Assembly (NCBI RefSeq): GCF_003691585.1
Contig: NZ_CP033169.1
Location: forward strand, 1,116,001-1,180,000
Direction of reading: 5' to 3'
Origin: Biomaibacter acetigenes
GTDB lineage: Bacteria > Bacillota > Thermosediminibacteria > Thermosediminibacterales > Tepidanaerobacteraceae
DNA: 64,000 bases
The translations under genes and the position numbers were made by a program. The notes under the pieces are model-generated. The model did not search any database. It saw nothing but the letters and a program-made list of their open reading frames with translations, and had not been told where the DNA came from. Below, in pieces: positions 9,554 through 18,943 of this stretch (positions are counted from its first letter, which is position 1; each line of letters begins with the position of its first letter).

Positions 9554-10608
9554 ATGCTTGATGATTTAAAAGCCATAAAGGAACTGGATAAAAGTGGCAT
9601 GCTGGACCTTATCTATCATCTACCGGACCACTGCGAGGAAGCCATAAAAATTGCGAGGGATTCCATCCGGGGTTTGAGATTTCATAACATAGTGAATGTG
9701 GTAATCACCGGCCTCGGCGGTTCGGCCATAGGCGGGGATCTTATACGAATGATCTCCCAGGACCGTTCTGTAATACCCATCCTGGTGAACAGGGATTACA
9801 CCCTTCCGGCCTTTGTGGACGAGAAAACCCTGGTTATAGCTTCCAGCTACTCCGGCAATACCGAAGAGACTCTTGCCTCTTATCAGGAGGCCTTGAAAAG
9901 AAAAGCCAAAGTGCTGGTCATAACTACGGGCGGTGAATTGAAAAAAAGAGCCCTGGCCGACGAAGTGCCGGTTATAACCATCCCGCATGGCCTGCCTCCA
10001 AGGGCGGCTCTTGGATATTCCTTCTTCCCGCTTCTGGTAGCTCTTGAAGAGCAGGGCATCGTTCCCAGAAAGCATTTTAAAATAGAGGAAACCATCAAGC
10101 TTTTAAAGGAAACCCGGGATTACCTGTATCCTGAAGTGCCCGAAACCGACAACCCTGCAAAACTTCTGGCTAAAAACTTCACGGCAAGCTTCCGGTCATT
10201 TACGGAGTATCCGGTGTTACCGAAATCGTTGCGGTAAGGTGGAAGGGACAGCTCAATGAAAACGCCAAGCATCCGGCCTTTTTCAATGTGTTTCCCGAAC
10301 TAAACCACAATGAAATAATGGGCTATGAGGGAGACAAAGACCTGCTTTCGAAAATGGAGATTGTGATTTTAAGGTCTCCTGATGAAAATGATCGTATTAG
10401 AAAACGTATTGATATAACCAAAAGTTTAATAGAGGATGTAGTAAGTGGAGTTACGGAAATATGGCCTAAAGGGGAGTCTGCTCTGGAAAGGATGCTTTAT
10501 CATATAATTTTCGGGGATTATGTAAGCGCATATCTTGCCATCCTGAACCAAAAGGACCCCACTGAAATAGATTTTATAAATGCTTTAAAGGACCGCCTGA
10601 AAAGCTAA
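9554..10608 (+). pseudogene. Bifunctional phosphoglucose/phosphomannose isomerase, one frameshift
   Basis: ATG 9554 follows GGAGG 15 bp after hprK. Two collinear pieces (9554-10237 and 10181-10608) join into about 351 residues through one missing base near 10180. SIS-domain features are clear: VITGLGGSAIGGDL, SSYSGNTEET and, after the shift, IYGVSGVTEIVAVRWKGQ and NAKHPAFFN with FPELNHNEIMGYE. The enzyme interconverts glucose-6-P, fructose-6-P and mannose-6-P. The frame break looks like a sequence error. Confidence 0.86.
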
Positions 10609-10623
10609 ATTGGAGGAATACGT

Positions 10624-11373
10624 ATGATTCTGGAAGTTGATACCCATTGTCATACTGTTGCCAGCGGCCATGCATATAGTACCGTCGTAGAAAATGCTCA
10701 TGTGGCGGCGAAAAAGGGTTTAAAGATGATCGCCATCACGGACCACGGCCCTGCCCTGCCGGGGGGCCCCCATTATTACCATTTTGGTAATATAAAGGTG
10801 TTGCCCCGGCAGATAGAAGGGGTTTACATACTGCGCGGCATTGAGGCTAACATATTGGATTATAACGGAAACCTGGACCTGCAGGAAGCCTATTTAAAGA
10901 ACCTTGATATAGTCCTGGCCGGTTTTCATACCTTTTGCTATCCAGGAGGCAGCGTTGAGGAAAACACCATGGCCGCCATCAATGCCATGAAAAATCCCCA
11001 TGTGGATATACTGGTACATCCAGGGAACCCCGAATTCCCTATAGATATAGATAAGGTTGTCCGGGCAGCGGTGGATTACAATGTACATATAGAAATAAAC
11101 AATAGCTCCTTTACGGTGAGCCGCCGGGGCAGTGAGGAAAACTGCATACTCATCGCAAAAAAGGCGGCGGCTCTCGGAGCAAAAATCTCGGTGGGAAGCG
11201 ATGCACATATTTGTTATGATGTAGGCAATTCTGACAAGGCCATAAGAATAATAAAAGAAGCAGGTATTTCTGAAGAAAATGTGCTCAACACTTCCATAGA
11301 GAAGGTGATAGCCTTTTTAAAGTCAAAGGGACGGGATATTGTCCCGGAGTGTAAATCCAATACAAAAATATAA
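10624..11373 (+). CDS. PHP-domain phosphatase, YcdX type
   Basis: A 249-residue protein from ATG 10624 behind GGAGG. The PHP metal site is complete: DTHCHT, ITDHGPALPGGPH, GIEANI, VHPGNP and SVGSDAHI near the C-terminus. YcdX-type enzymes use three metals to hydrolyse phosphate esters; the natural substrate is unclear. It lies 15 bp after the isomerase gene and 18 bp before the transaminase gene, suggesting an operon. A second member of the same type is encoded at 56918. Confidence 0.88.
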   Translation: MILEVDTHCHTVASGHAYSTVVENAHVAAKKGLKMIAITDHGPALPGGPHYYHFGNIKVLPRQIEGVYILRGIEANILDYNGNLDLQEAYLKNLDIVLAGFHTFCYPGGSVEENTMAAINAMKNPHVDILVHPGNPEFPIDIDKVVRAAVDYNVHIEINNSSFTVSRRGSEENCILIAKKAAALGAKISVGSDAHICYDVGNSDKAIRIIKEAGISEENVLNTSIEKVIAFLKSKGRDIVPECKSNTKI

Positions 11374-11391
11374 ACTTGAGGGGGTTTATTC

Positions 11392-12243
11392 ATGTCAACT
11401 GTAGTGTACTTAAACGGCGAAAGGGTGGACTATGAAAACGCCAGGATTTCGGTGGAAGATAGAGGATTTCAGTTTGGAGATGGAATCTATGAAGTTGTGA
11501 GGGTGTACGGCGGCAGGTTTTTCTATCTGGACCGGCATCTGGCACGTATGAAAAAAGGAGCCGATGAAATATACCTTGACATGGATTTTGGTCTTGATAA
11601 TCTGGAGAAGGTTTGCCGCCAGGCTTTAAAAGAAAGCGGCTTTAAAGATGCTTCGGTATATATCCAGGTTACCAGGGGGGCATATCCCCGCCAGCACACC
11701 TTCCCACCGGAAAGTTCCTGCACATGGGTTGTGATTGTAAGAGAAGCCAAGGCCCAGCCCCGGGAATTTTATGAAAATGGCGTTATGGGCATTACGGTTC
11801 CCGATGAGCGCTGGAACCGCTGCAATATAAAAACCGTTCAGCTTCTGGCCAACAGCATAGCCAAGGAAAAAGCCAAAAAAGCCGGAGCCTATGAGGCTAT
11901 ATTTCACCGGGGAGGCTGTGTCACCGAAGCCTCCAGCAGCAATGTATTCATAGTCAGGAACAAAAAACTTCTGACCCATCCCGCAAATAACTTTATCCTC
12001 CACGGCATAACCCGCGGGGTTGTTTTAGAAATAGCCCGAGATAATAAAATCGACTATTCTGAAGAAGTATTTTCCCTGCAGGACTTATTTGAAGCCGAGG
12101 AGGTATTTGTTTCGGGGACCATGACCGAGGTCATGCCCATTGTGAAAATAGATGGCAAAATCATTGGAGATGGAGTGCCGGGAGAAATAACCAGAAGTAT
12201 AATGAAAGCTTACGATGCACTTACAAAAACCATTGATCAGTAG
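11392..12243 (+). CDS. dat: D-amino-acid transaminase (PLP fold type IV)
   Basis: A 283-residue class IV aminotransferase starting at ATG 11392 behind GAGGGGG. The start YLNGERV, the DRGFQFGDGIYEV segment, the PLP lysine in CNIKTVQLL (about residue 145), the EASSSNVF loop and FVSGTMTEVMP are typical of D-alanine transaminase, which makes D-glutamate or D-alanine for peptidoglycan. Branched-chain transaminase is the alternative within the fold, but length and the YEVVRVY and LANS segments favour Dat. murB lies 2 kb downstream, in line with a wall role. Confidence 0.85.
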   Translation: MSTVVYLNGERVDYENARISVEDRGFQFGDGIYEVVRVYGGRFFYLDRHLARMKKGADEIYLDMDFGLDNLEKVCRQALKESGFKDASVYIQVTRGAYPRQHTFPPESSCTWVVIVREAKAQPREFYENGVMGITVPDERWNRCNIKTVQLLANSIAKEKAKKAGAYEAIFHRGGCVTEASSSNVFIVRNKKLLTHPANNFILHGITRGVVLEIARDNKIDYSEEVFSLQDLFEAEEVFVSGTMTEVMPIVKIDGKIIGDGVPGEITRSIMKAYDALTKTIDQ

Positions 12244-12313
12244 TATTTTATCGAATAAACTTTTAAAAAAATTAATATAAATAGGGTAAAAGGTGCTTCG
12301 GGAGGGATATATC

Positions 12314-13657
12314 GTGTACCGGCGGCCATTTACCCTATTTTTTTGTTTAATTTTTGTTTTTTTAATGGTAGGTTCTAACGGCTGTGGGTCTGATAAAAAG
12401 AGCGTGGAGCCTAACGTAAAAAAGGAATGGCAGGGTGTTATAACCCTGTGGGATTTCCCACGATGGCGGGACAAAAATGGGGACAGGTTCGGATGGATAG
12501 AGAAGAAGATCTCGGAATTTGAAAAAAAACATCCGGGTGTTTTTATCCACTTAAGACAGCTTAAATGGGAATACGGCTTGATAGAACTAAAAGCCGCTGC
12601 AGCGGCGGGCACACCTCCGGATATGGCACCGGTGGCGGCAGACTTTGATTTCATATCGGCGGGATATCTGGAACAGGTGGATGAGTATATCAAACCGGAA
12701 GATATTCCCAAATACGATGAAAAAGCCATCGAAGCGGTATCATATCAGGGAAGGATCTATGGATTTCCATGGTTCATAACCACTCACAGCCTTTTTTTAA
12801 ACCTGGAAGCCTTCAGTGCAAGAGGCGCAAAAAACCCCGGGAATGAAACATGGACTTATGATGAATTTGTTGCAGCCCTTCAGAAATTGACTTATGATAA
12901 AAACAGAAACGGGAAGATGGATTACTATGGCTTTAACTTGTTTTTATCTCCAGGAAATTTTACGGTATGGCCATTTTTAACCATGGATGGTGCGAATATT
13001 TTTGATGAAAACGGCAATTTTGTTTTAAATAGCCCCGAGGGTGTTTCAGCCCTGGCCAAAATGGTGGACCTTGCCGCAAAATATAAGGTTGTGCCCGAAG
13101 AAGATTACGGCACCCTGGAAGAAAACCTGGTCTGGGGAGACTTTGCGGAAAAAAGAAAGATTGCGGTTTATCCCGCCGGCCCCTGGGCCATAAAGGTACT
13201 TGAAGACAGGGAAAGGGCGGGCAAAGGCTTTAAATTTGATATTGCTCAATATCCCGCAGGTCAAAAGCAGCCCAGGGCCTTTGCCATTGTTTCGGCCTAT
13301 GGCATCTTCAAGCAAGAAGATGGGGCAAAAAAAGAGCTCTGTGCCGAATTTTTAAGTTATATAACCTCTGAAAAGGAGCAACAAGCTCTAGAACAATACG
13401 GTGTGTTTCCGGCTATCAAAGCTGTGCGGCAAAAGATGATCGAAGACCCCTTTATGAAAAAGATGGAAAAAATATTGGATGATGCCCGGGTTTTGCCAAA
13501 AGTAAATAATTTGTATAAAAAGGATGAGATCCTGACAGCTCAGATACGTATGGCGCTTCTTGCCCAAAAGACCCCGGCTCAGGCTTTGGAGGATGCTGCA
13601 AGGGAAATAGAGAAGATATCAAAAAATGGAATGACAACCTTTATGTGGAATAAATAA
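12314..13657 (+). CDS. Extracellular solute-binding lipoprotein, family 1 (sugar ABC type), orphan
   Basis: I place the start at GTG 12314 behind GGGAGGG, giving 447 residues; an ATG-less upstream reading to 12293 is less likely. The N-terminus is a lipoprotein signal with Cys at the end of MVGSNGC. The body is a MalE-like binding protein (TLWDFPRWRD, GTPPDMAPV, YGFPWFITTHSL). Residues DKNRNGKMD resemble a calcium-binding loop found in this family. No permease or ATPase genes lie nearby, so it must work with components encoded elsewhere or have another task. Confidence 0.82.
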   Translation: MYRRPFTLFFCLIFVFLMVGSNGCGSDKKSVEPNVKKEWQGVITLWDFPRWRDKNGDRFGWIEKKISEFEKKHPGVFIHLRQLKWEYGLIELKAAAAAGTPPDMAPVAADFDFISAGYLEQVDEYIKPEDIPKYDEKAIEAVSYQGRIYGFPWFITTHSLFLNLEAFSARGAKNPGNETWTYDEFVAALQKLTYDKNRNGKMDYYGFNLFLSPGNFTVWPFLTMDGANIFDENGNFVLNSPEGVSALAKMVDLAAKYKVVPEEDYGTLEENLVWGDFAEKRKIAVYPAGPWAIKVLEDRERAGKGFKFDIAQYPAGQKQPRAFAIVSAYGIFKQEDGAKKELCAEFLSYITSEKEQQALEQYGVFPAIKAVRQKMIEDPFMKKMEKILDDARVLPKVNNLYKKDEILTAQIRMALLAQKTPAQALEDAAREIEKISKNGMTTFMWNK

Positions 13658-13725
13658 AAAAAGGAAAGCAAACAATAATATGGTAAGTAATTATTCGAAA
13701 ACCGGCTATAATTTTGGAGGAAAAC

Positions 13726-13983
13726 ATGGAACTTAAGAAAAACGACCTCATTGACAAAGTCATCATGGGGCCGCCTAAAATCGTTAATGATATAACTTTT
13801 ATACCTATACTGAGCGTTACATTCGGCTGTTTCGAAAGTTTTGGAGCGGGCTTTGGAGCAAGCATTTGCCCTAAAGCTTTTGTTGTAATAGATAAGGATG
13901 GCAACATAAGTTTTTACAATTTGATTCCCGGAGAAAATCCTGTGGACATGATAAATGCTGTCAGTAACAATTGTGATGAATAG
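13726..13983 (+). CDS. Small GerW/YtfJ-like sporulation family protein
   Basis: An 85-residue protein starting at ATG 13726 behind GGAGG. The pattern MGPPKIVNDITFIPI, then VSFG-like VTFGCFESFGAGFGAS, then PKAFVVIDKDG matches the core of the GerW (YtfJ) family, associated with spores. It is shorter than usual and the Gly-rich stretch is reduced. Function inferred from family only. An AT-rich 129-bp gap follows before murB. Confidence 0.6.
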   Translation: MELKKNDLIDKVIMGPPKIVNDITFIPILSVTFGCFESFGAGFGASICPKAFVVIDKDGNISFYNLIPGENPVDMINAVSNNCDE

Positions 13984-14112
13984 ATTATATAGTAGAAAAA
14001 ACTCCAAGGTTTTTTAAAATTCATGCAGGATTTATCTTCAAAATATAGAAATAAACTATGTTAAGTACTTAAAGCAAGTCCTTTTTAATTGGAAAAAAGA
14101 AGGGAAGGTAAC

Positions 14113-15027
14113 ATGAAGCTTGATTTACTTTACGACAAATTGAAGAACTTTATATCCGAAGAAAGAATCAAACAAAATGAACCCATGAAAAACCATACTT
14201 CCTTTCATATAGGTGGCCCTGCAGATATTTTAGTCTTGCCGCAGGATGCTGAAGAAATAAAAAGAATTATAACATGCTGCAAGGATGAGGGTGTCCCCTT
14301 TTTTGTGATGGGGAATGGAACAAATCTATTAGTGAGGGATAAGGGTATCCGAGGCGTTGTCATAAAACTTGCTCAAAATTTTAATGACATACAAATTACC
14401 AAAAACATAATAAAATGTAAGGCGGGAATGGCTGTATCTGCAGCGGTGCGTGCCGCTTTGGAAAACAGCCTCAGCGGCCTCGAATTTGCAAGCGGCATTC
14501 CTGGCACTGTGGGCGGTGCTGTGGTCATGAATGCGGGTGCTTTTGGCGGGGAGATGGCCGATGTAGTAAAAAAGGTAAATGTTCTTGATCTAGAAGGAAA
14601 TATTTTTGAGATGTCAAAGGATGAATTGGGGTATTCTTATAGAAATTCTGTGCTTCAAAAGGGAGATAAGATCTTGCTCGATGTGGAAATGGAACTTACC
14701 CCAGGAAATCGCGATGAAATAAAGGCAAAAATGGAGGATTATATCTCTCGAAGGAAACAGAAGCAACCATTGAATTTACCCAGTGCCGGCAGCGCTTTTA
14801 AAAGGCCGCCGGGGAACTATGCCGGATATCTCATAGAAAAGGCTGGGCTCAAGGGTTACAGGATAGGCGGTGCCATGGTTTCAGACCTTCACGCCGGCTT
14901 TATAGTCAATATAGACAATGCTACATGTGAAGATGTGCTGAAATTGATAAAGCATATTCAAAAGGAGGTAAAGGATAAGTTCAATATAGACCTGGAACCT
15001 GAAATAAAAATCCAGGGTGAATCATGA
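14113..15027 (+). CDS. murB: UDP-N-acetylmuramate dehydrogenase (UDP-N-acetylenolpyruvoylglucosamine reductase)
   Basis: A 304-residue flavoprotein; ATG 14113 is preferred over 14089 because GGGAAGG precedes it. Motifs: HTSFHIGGPAD (FAD site), VMGNGTNLLV, GLEFASGIPGTVGGAVVMNAGA, YSYRNS with the catalytic Ser region, SAGSAFKRP and GAMVSDLHAGFIVN. It reduces the enolpyruvyl group in the second step of muramic acid synthesis in the cytoplasm. Length and motifs are those of type II MurB. The next gene starts 20 bp downstream. Confidence 0.95.
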   Translation: MKLDLLYDKLKNFISEERIKQNEPMKNHTSFHIGGPADILVLPQDAEEIKRIITCCKDEGVPFFVMGNGTNLLVRDKGIRGVVIKLAQNFNDIQITKNIIKCKAGMAVSAAVRAALENSLSGLEFASGIPGTVGGAVVMNAGAFGGEMADVVKKVNVLDLEGNIFEMSKDELGYSYRNSVLQKGDKILLDVEMELTPGNRDEIKAKMEDYISRRKQKQPLNLPSAGSAFKRPPGNYAGYLIEKAGLKGYRIGGAMVSDLHAGFIVNIDNATCEDVLKLIKHIQKEVKDKFNIDLEPEIKIQGES

Positions 15028-15046
15028 AAGTAAGGAGGCATATAAA

Positions 15047-16720
15047 TTGATTGTGGGGCTAGATATGGGGGGAACCCATGTAGATGCTGTAATTATCGAC
15101 CGGGGAAACATAGTTGATATAGCCAAGACCCCCGCCGATCGCTCCGATCTGTTTGGTTCCATATGGGCGACCCTAGATAACTTACTTTCAGGAAAAAAAG
15201 TGTCACGCATTGAGCGTATTAATTTGAGCACTACTGTATCGACTAATGCCATTATAGAAGGTAAGACTGCTCCCGTCGGCATGATTATCGAAAGTGGTCC
15301 GGGCATGGACCCTTCTTTTATGTCATGCGGCAGTGAAAATATATTCATTACCGGATATGTCGACCATAGGGGCAGGGAAATAAAACCCTTTGATCCGGTA
15401 GAAATTCAGGAAGCAGCGTCCCGATTCAAGCAGCAAGACATTAAAACCTGTGCCGTGGTAGCCAAGTTTTCCACTCGAAATCCACTGCATGAAATTAATA
15501 TTCAAAAGATGTTAAAAGATGAGTTTTGCCCCATAACTATGGGACATACCCTTTCAGGGAAACTCAATTTCCCTCGGAGAGTCTTTACGTCCTACTTGAA
15601 CTGTGCTGTATACCATGTCTTTAAAGCGTTTTGTGATAGCATAAGAAAGGCTATGCAGAAGGAGAACATCCATGTTCCTGTGAATGTGCTTAAAGCCGAT
15701 GGCGGCACTATAAGTTTGGATGTAGGGCAACAATATCCGGTAAATACCATATTATCGGGGCCTGCCGCCAGTCTCATGGGCGCCTGTGCCTTTAATGCCG
15801 GCGATAAAGATGCCGTATTTCTGGATATTGGTGGCACCACCACCGATATTTCCTTCGTAGCTGATGGAGTACCCTTATTTGAACCTCTTGGTATAAATAT
15901 AGGTCCTTATAACACACTGGTAAGAGCCATATACAGCGTATCCATAGGCCTTGGAGGAGATAGCGCCATTCATATAGAAAATGGCGAATTAAAAATAGGC
16001 CCTCAGAGAGAAGGATTTCCCATGGCCCTCGGAGGTCAGGTGCCGACTCCCAGCGATGCCATGATAGTGTTAGGGCTTCTTGACTTCGGAAATAAGGACC
16101 GGGCTATTTTGGCCATGAAGCTTTTAGGGGAAAAGCTGGGTATGGATGCCAGGGCTGCTTCTGAAGTTGTATATGAAAAGATGGCAGACATAATAAAACA
16201 AAAGGTGGACAGCCTTATTAAGGATATAAACAGCCGCCCTGTATATACCGTAAAGGAACTTTTATACGGAAAAAGACTAAAACCTGAATATGTTTCCATA
16301 ATAGGGGGCCCAGCCAGGGCTATGGCTCCGGTGCTGGAAAAGAAATTCAATCTTCCCTGCCGCGTTCCCGAAAATTATGAAGCGGCCAATGCGGTGGGAG
16401 CAGCCCTTGCAAAAACCACCGCCGAGATTACCCTTCTTGCCGATACGGCGTCAGGAGTGCTTTCGGTCCCGGAGATTGGTCTGTATAAGCGAATTGACAG
16501 AAATTTCACCCTGGATATGGCCAGGCAAAAAGCTCTGGAGCTTTTAAAGCAGAGGGCTTCCATACTGGGAGCTGAGGGTAGTGAAACCGAATCAGAGATA
16601 ACGGAGGAATCGAGCTTCAATATGGTGCGGGGGTTTTATACCAGCGGCAAAAACATAAGGATTAAAGCCCAGGTAAAACCCGGATTACTATATGAACTAC
16701 GAGGTGTGAACTATGCTTAG
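15047..16720 (+). CDS. Hydantoinase/oxoprolinase (HyuA-like) family protein
   Basis: The start is set at TTG 15047, with AAGGAGG nine bases upstream, giving 557 residues. The N-terminus VGLDMGGTHVDAVII is the ATP-binding acetate kinase/actin-like start of HyuA proteins; STTVSTNAIIEGK and FLDIGGTTTDISFV follow. HyuA-like proteins hydrolyse cyclic amides with ATP or act in acetone carboxylation, normally with a partner HyuB subunit, which is absent here. The gene overlaps the HDAC-like gene by 8 bp (ATGCTTAG), so the two are translationally coupled; joint action on an amide substrate is an inference. Confidence 0.85.
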   Translation: MIVGLDMGGTHVDAVIIDRGNIVDIAKTPADRSDLFGSIWATLDNLLSGKKVSRIERINLSTTVSTNAIIEGKTAPVGMIIESGPGMDPSFMSCGSENIFITGYVDHRGREIKPFDPVEIQEAASRFKQQDIKTCAVVAKFSTRNPLHEINIQKMLKDEFCPITMGHTLSGKLNFPRRVFTSYLNCAVYHVFKAFCDSIRKAMQKENIHVPVNVLKADGGTISLDVGQQYPVNTILSGPAASLMGACAFNAGDKDAVFLDIGGTTTDISFVADGVPLFEPLGINIGPYNTLVRAIYSVSIGLGGDSAIHIENGELKIGPQREGFPMALGGQVPTPSDAMIVLGLLDFGNKDRAILAMKLLGEKLGMDARAASEVVYEKMADIIKQKVDSLIKDINSRPVYTVKELLYGKRLKPEYVSIIGGPARAMAPVLEKKFNLPCRVPENYEAANAVGAALAKTTAEITLLADTASGVLSVPEIGLYKRIDRNFTLDMARQKALELLKQRASILGAEGSETESEITEESSFNMVRGFYTSGKNIRIKAQVKPGLLYELRGVNYA

Positions 16721-18023
16721 GGCTAAGAATAGACTGGGTCTTGTATTTTTCCCGGCTTTCGACTGGGCGATAAGCCCCACCCATCCCGAGAGAGAAGAAA
16801 GGCTGCTGTATACTCAGGACCAGGTATTTGAAGAGGGAATAGCCGATATTGAAGGGATCAAATTCTTTAATCCCGGCATGGCCACTGAAAAAGATGTACA
16901 GAGGGTGCATTTTTGTGTGCCTGATGTGATGTCACGGGTGACCGAGTCCCATCTCATTTCCGCCGGAGGTGCCATCAAAGCTGCAGAAGCCCTTATGGAA
17001 AAAGAAGTGGACAAAGCCTTTGCCATAGTAAGGCCGCCGGGACATCATGCCCAGAGGGTCGTCTTTGGCGATAGGGGCTTTTGCATCATAAATATAGAGG
17101 CGGTAATGCTGGAAAACATAAGACAGAGGTTTGGCCACCGGAGAATAGCCATAGTAGACACCGACTGTCATCATGGGGACGGCACCCAGGACATATACTG
17201 GAATGACAGGGATACCCTTTATATATCCTTCCATCAGGATGGCAGGACACTTTATCCCGGCACCGGTTTTCTGGATGAGTTTGGCGGTCCGGCAGCCATC
17301 GGATACAACATAAATGTTCCCCTGCCGCCGGAAACGGGAGAAGAAGGATTTTTATATGTGCTGGATAACCTCGTAATGCCCATATTAGAAGAATATAAAC
17401 CCGATCTTGTCGTCAATTCCGCCGGCCAGGACAACCACTACACAGACCCCATCACCAACATGAACTTTACCGCCCATGGCTATGCCAAGTTAAACCACAG
17501 GTTAAACCCGGACATTGCGGTCCTGGAAGGCGGGTATTCCATAGAAGGAGCCCTTCCTTATGTGAATCTTGGCATAATCCTGGCCATGGCGGGGCTTGAT
17601 TACTCCCATGTAAGGGAGCCGGACTATGATCCCACAAAACTTAAGCAGTCTCCCCGCATCACCGAATATATAAAAGAGTTGTGTGAGAAGATCTACGAGC
17701 GCTGGTGCAGAAAAGAGGGTATCGCTAGAGAAACTCTCAAAGGTAAGGAGTATGTATTGAGGCCGAGAAATGTATATTATGACACCGACGGCATCATGGA
17801 GGAACAGACACAGAAGTTCAAAGTTTGTCCCAACTGCTCCGGCCTGAATACCATCCACTCCCGCTCCGACTGGGGCTATGAGATATTCGCTGTCTCCATA
17901 CCGCGTGACGCCTGCCCGGCATGCATTGACGAAGGATACAAAATATATAAAGAAACACCGGAAGGGAAGTATTTTAAAACCTTTCTTCAAGATAGAGTAA
18001 ACGACACATATATGAGTAAGTAA
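16713..18023 (+). CDS. Histone-deacetylase-family amidohydrolase with C-terminal zinc-ribbon-like region
   Basis: A 436-residue protein. The HDAC/acetylpolyamine amidohydrolase core is clear: RPPGHHA, the Zn site in DTDCHHGDGTQDIYW, FHQDGRTLYPGTG, NSAGQDNHYTDP and VLEGGYSIEGA. Beyond about residue 360 there is an extension with two CxxC pairs (KVCPNCSG and DACPACIDEG), suggesting an extra zinc knuckle. Bacterial members deacetylate small molecules such as acetylpolyamines or acetoin-related substrates. Its coupling to the hydantoinase-like gene is notable. Confidence 0.87.
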   Translation: MLRAKNRLGLVFFPAFDWAISPTHPEREERLLYTQDQVFEEGIADIEGIKFFNPGMATEKDVQRVHFCVPDVMSRVTESHLISAGGAIKAAEALMEKEVDKAFAIVRPPGHHAQRVVFGDRGFCIINIEAVMLENIRQRFGHRRIAIVDTDCHHGDGTQDIYWNDRDTLYISFHQDGRTLYPGTGFLDEFGGPAAIGYNINVPLPPETGEEGFLYVLDNLVMPILEEYKPDLVVNSAGQDNHYTDPITNMNFTAHGYAKLNHRLNPDIAVLEGGYSIEGALPYVNLGIILAMAGLDYSHVREPDYDPTKLKQSPRITEYIKELCEKIYERWCRKEGIARETLKGKEYVLRPRNVYYDTDGIMEEQTQKFKVCPNCSGLNTIHSRSDWGYEIFAVSIPRDACPACIDEGYKIYKETPEGKYFKTFLQDRVNDTYMSK

Positions 18024-18031
18024 TTTTCTTT

Positions 18032-18070
18032 TTAAGGCGGGGCACACCGAAAGTTTTGGCCCCACCTTAA
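18032..18070 (+). terminator. Stem-loop after the HDAC-like gene
   Basis: A 12-bp stem with one mismatch: TTAAGGCGGGGC (18032-18043) pairs with GCCCCACCTTAA (18059-18070), 8 bp after the HDAC-like gene. It lacks a clean T-run, so termination is likely but not certain. Confidence 0.5.
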
Positions 18071-18099
18071 ACATTCATCAAAAAAATAAATCGCACACA

Positions 18100-18114
18100 A
18101 ACGAAAATTATGTT
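18100..18114 (+). promoter_or_regulatory. Candidate operator AACGAAAATTATGTT
   Basis: AACGAAAATTATGTT upstream of the first deoR gene recurs as AACGAAAATAATGTT at 20567-20581, just before the second ABC ATPase gene; the two differ at one of 15 bases. AACGAA-type boxes are usual for DeoR-family repressors, so these may be binding sites of the cluster's regulators. Not proven. Confidence 0.35.
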
Positions 18115-18155
18115 AAAATATGATTATAATTGTTGATTTATGGAGAGATAATAGA

Positions 18156-18926
18156 ATGTTTGCAATTGAGCGGCAAAATAAGATAAAAGAGATACTATTT
18201 AAAGAAAAAAGAGTGGATGTTTCAGAGCTCAGCAAGCTTTTTGAAGTTACGGAGGTTACTATCCGCCGGGACCTGGACAAGCTTGAGCAGGATGGCTTCC
18301 TCATAAAAACTTACGGTGGAGCGGTCTTAAACGAGGAGGCTTTCAAAGATGCAACAAAAGATGAGTCTGAAGATGAAAACCTTGAAGATAAGCAATTGAT
18401 AGGCAGTATTGCTTCTCATATGGTAGAAAACGGAGAGGCCATATTCCTTGGACCCGGGACCACCTGCCTTGAAATAGCTAAAAAAATCAAAGACAAAAAA
18501 ATCACGGTTTTAACCAACGATCTTGTCATAGCTCTTGAGTTAAAGGATGCCCTGGGAATAAAGGTCATAGTATCCGGAGGGGATCTCATACAATCCACAT
18601 CCATGCTGGTTGGCCGGTTTGCCCATCAGGCGCTGGAAGGCATCTATATAAACAAGGCTTTCATAGGCGTGAAAGGTGTAAACTTCGAAACCGGCTATAC
18701 TCTGGATAGATATGAAGAGGCTTTATTCCTGCAGGAAGTATCCAAGATATCCAGAGAAGTAATCATTGTCGCAGACCATACCAAATTTAATAAAATTGCC
18801 TTTGCCAGGCTGGGAGACCTGACCATGGCCAGGAAAGTCATAACAAACAAGCAAATTCCTGATGAATATAAAAGCTTTTTCTTTGAACATGCGGTAAAGC
18901 TGTATACCACCTATGAATTTGAATAG
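18156..18926 (+). CDS. DeoR-family transcriptional regulator (first of the rhamnose cluster)
   Basis: A 256-residue regulator; the start is ATG 18156 (MFAIERQNKIKEIL), the family's normal beginning, behind GGAGAG. The N-terminal winged helix has the DeoR signature VSELSKLFEVTEVTIRRDLDKLEQDGFLIKTYGGA spread over residues 20-55; the C-terminal DeoRC sugar-phosphate sensor includes FLGPGTTCLEIAK and VLTNDL. It precedes the ABC importer genes by 17 bp and probably controls them, with a rhamnose-pathway phosphate as the signal (inference). Confidence 0.9.
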   Translation: MFAIERQNKIKEILFKEKRVDVSELSKLFEVTEVTIRRDLDKLEQDGFLIKTYGGAVLNEEAFKDATKDESEDENLEDKQLIGSIASHMVENGEAIFLGPGTTCLEIAKKIKDKKITVLTNDLVIALELKDALGIKVIVSGGDLIQSTSMLVGRFAHQALEGIYINKAFIGVKGVNFETGYTLDRYEEALFLQEVSKISREVIIVADHTKFNKIAFARLGDLTMARKVITNKQIPDEYKSFFFEHAVKLYTTYEFE

Positions 18927-18943
18927 TGATTTGTGGGGGACGT

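Noticed and set aside
12314-13657. Complete sugar ABC transport operon
   Set aside because: Only the binding protein is present; the neighbours are an aminotransferase and a GerW-like gene, with no permease or ATPase.
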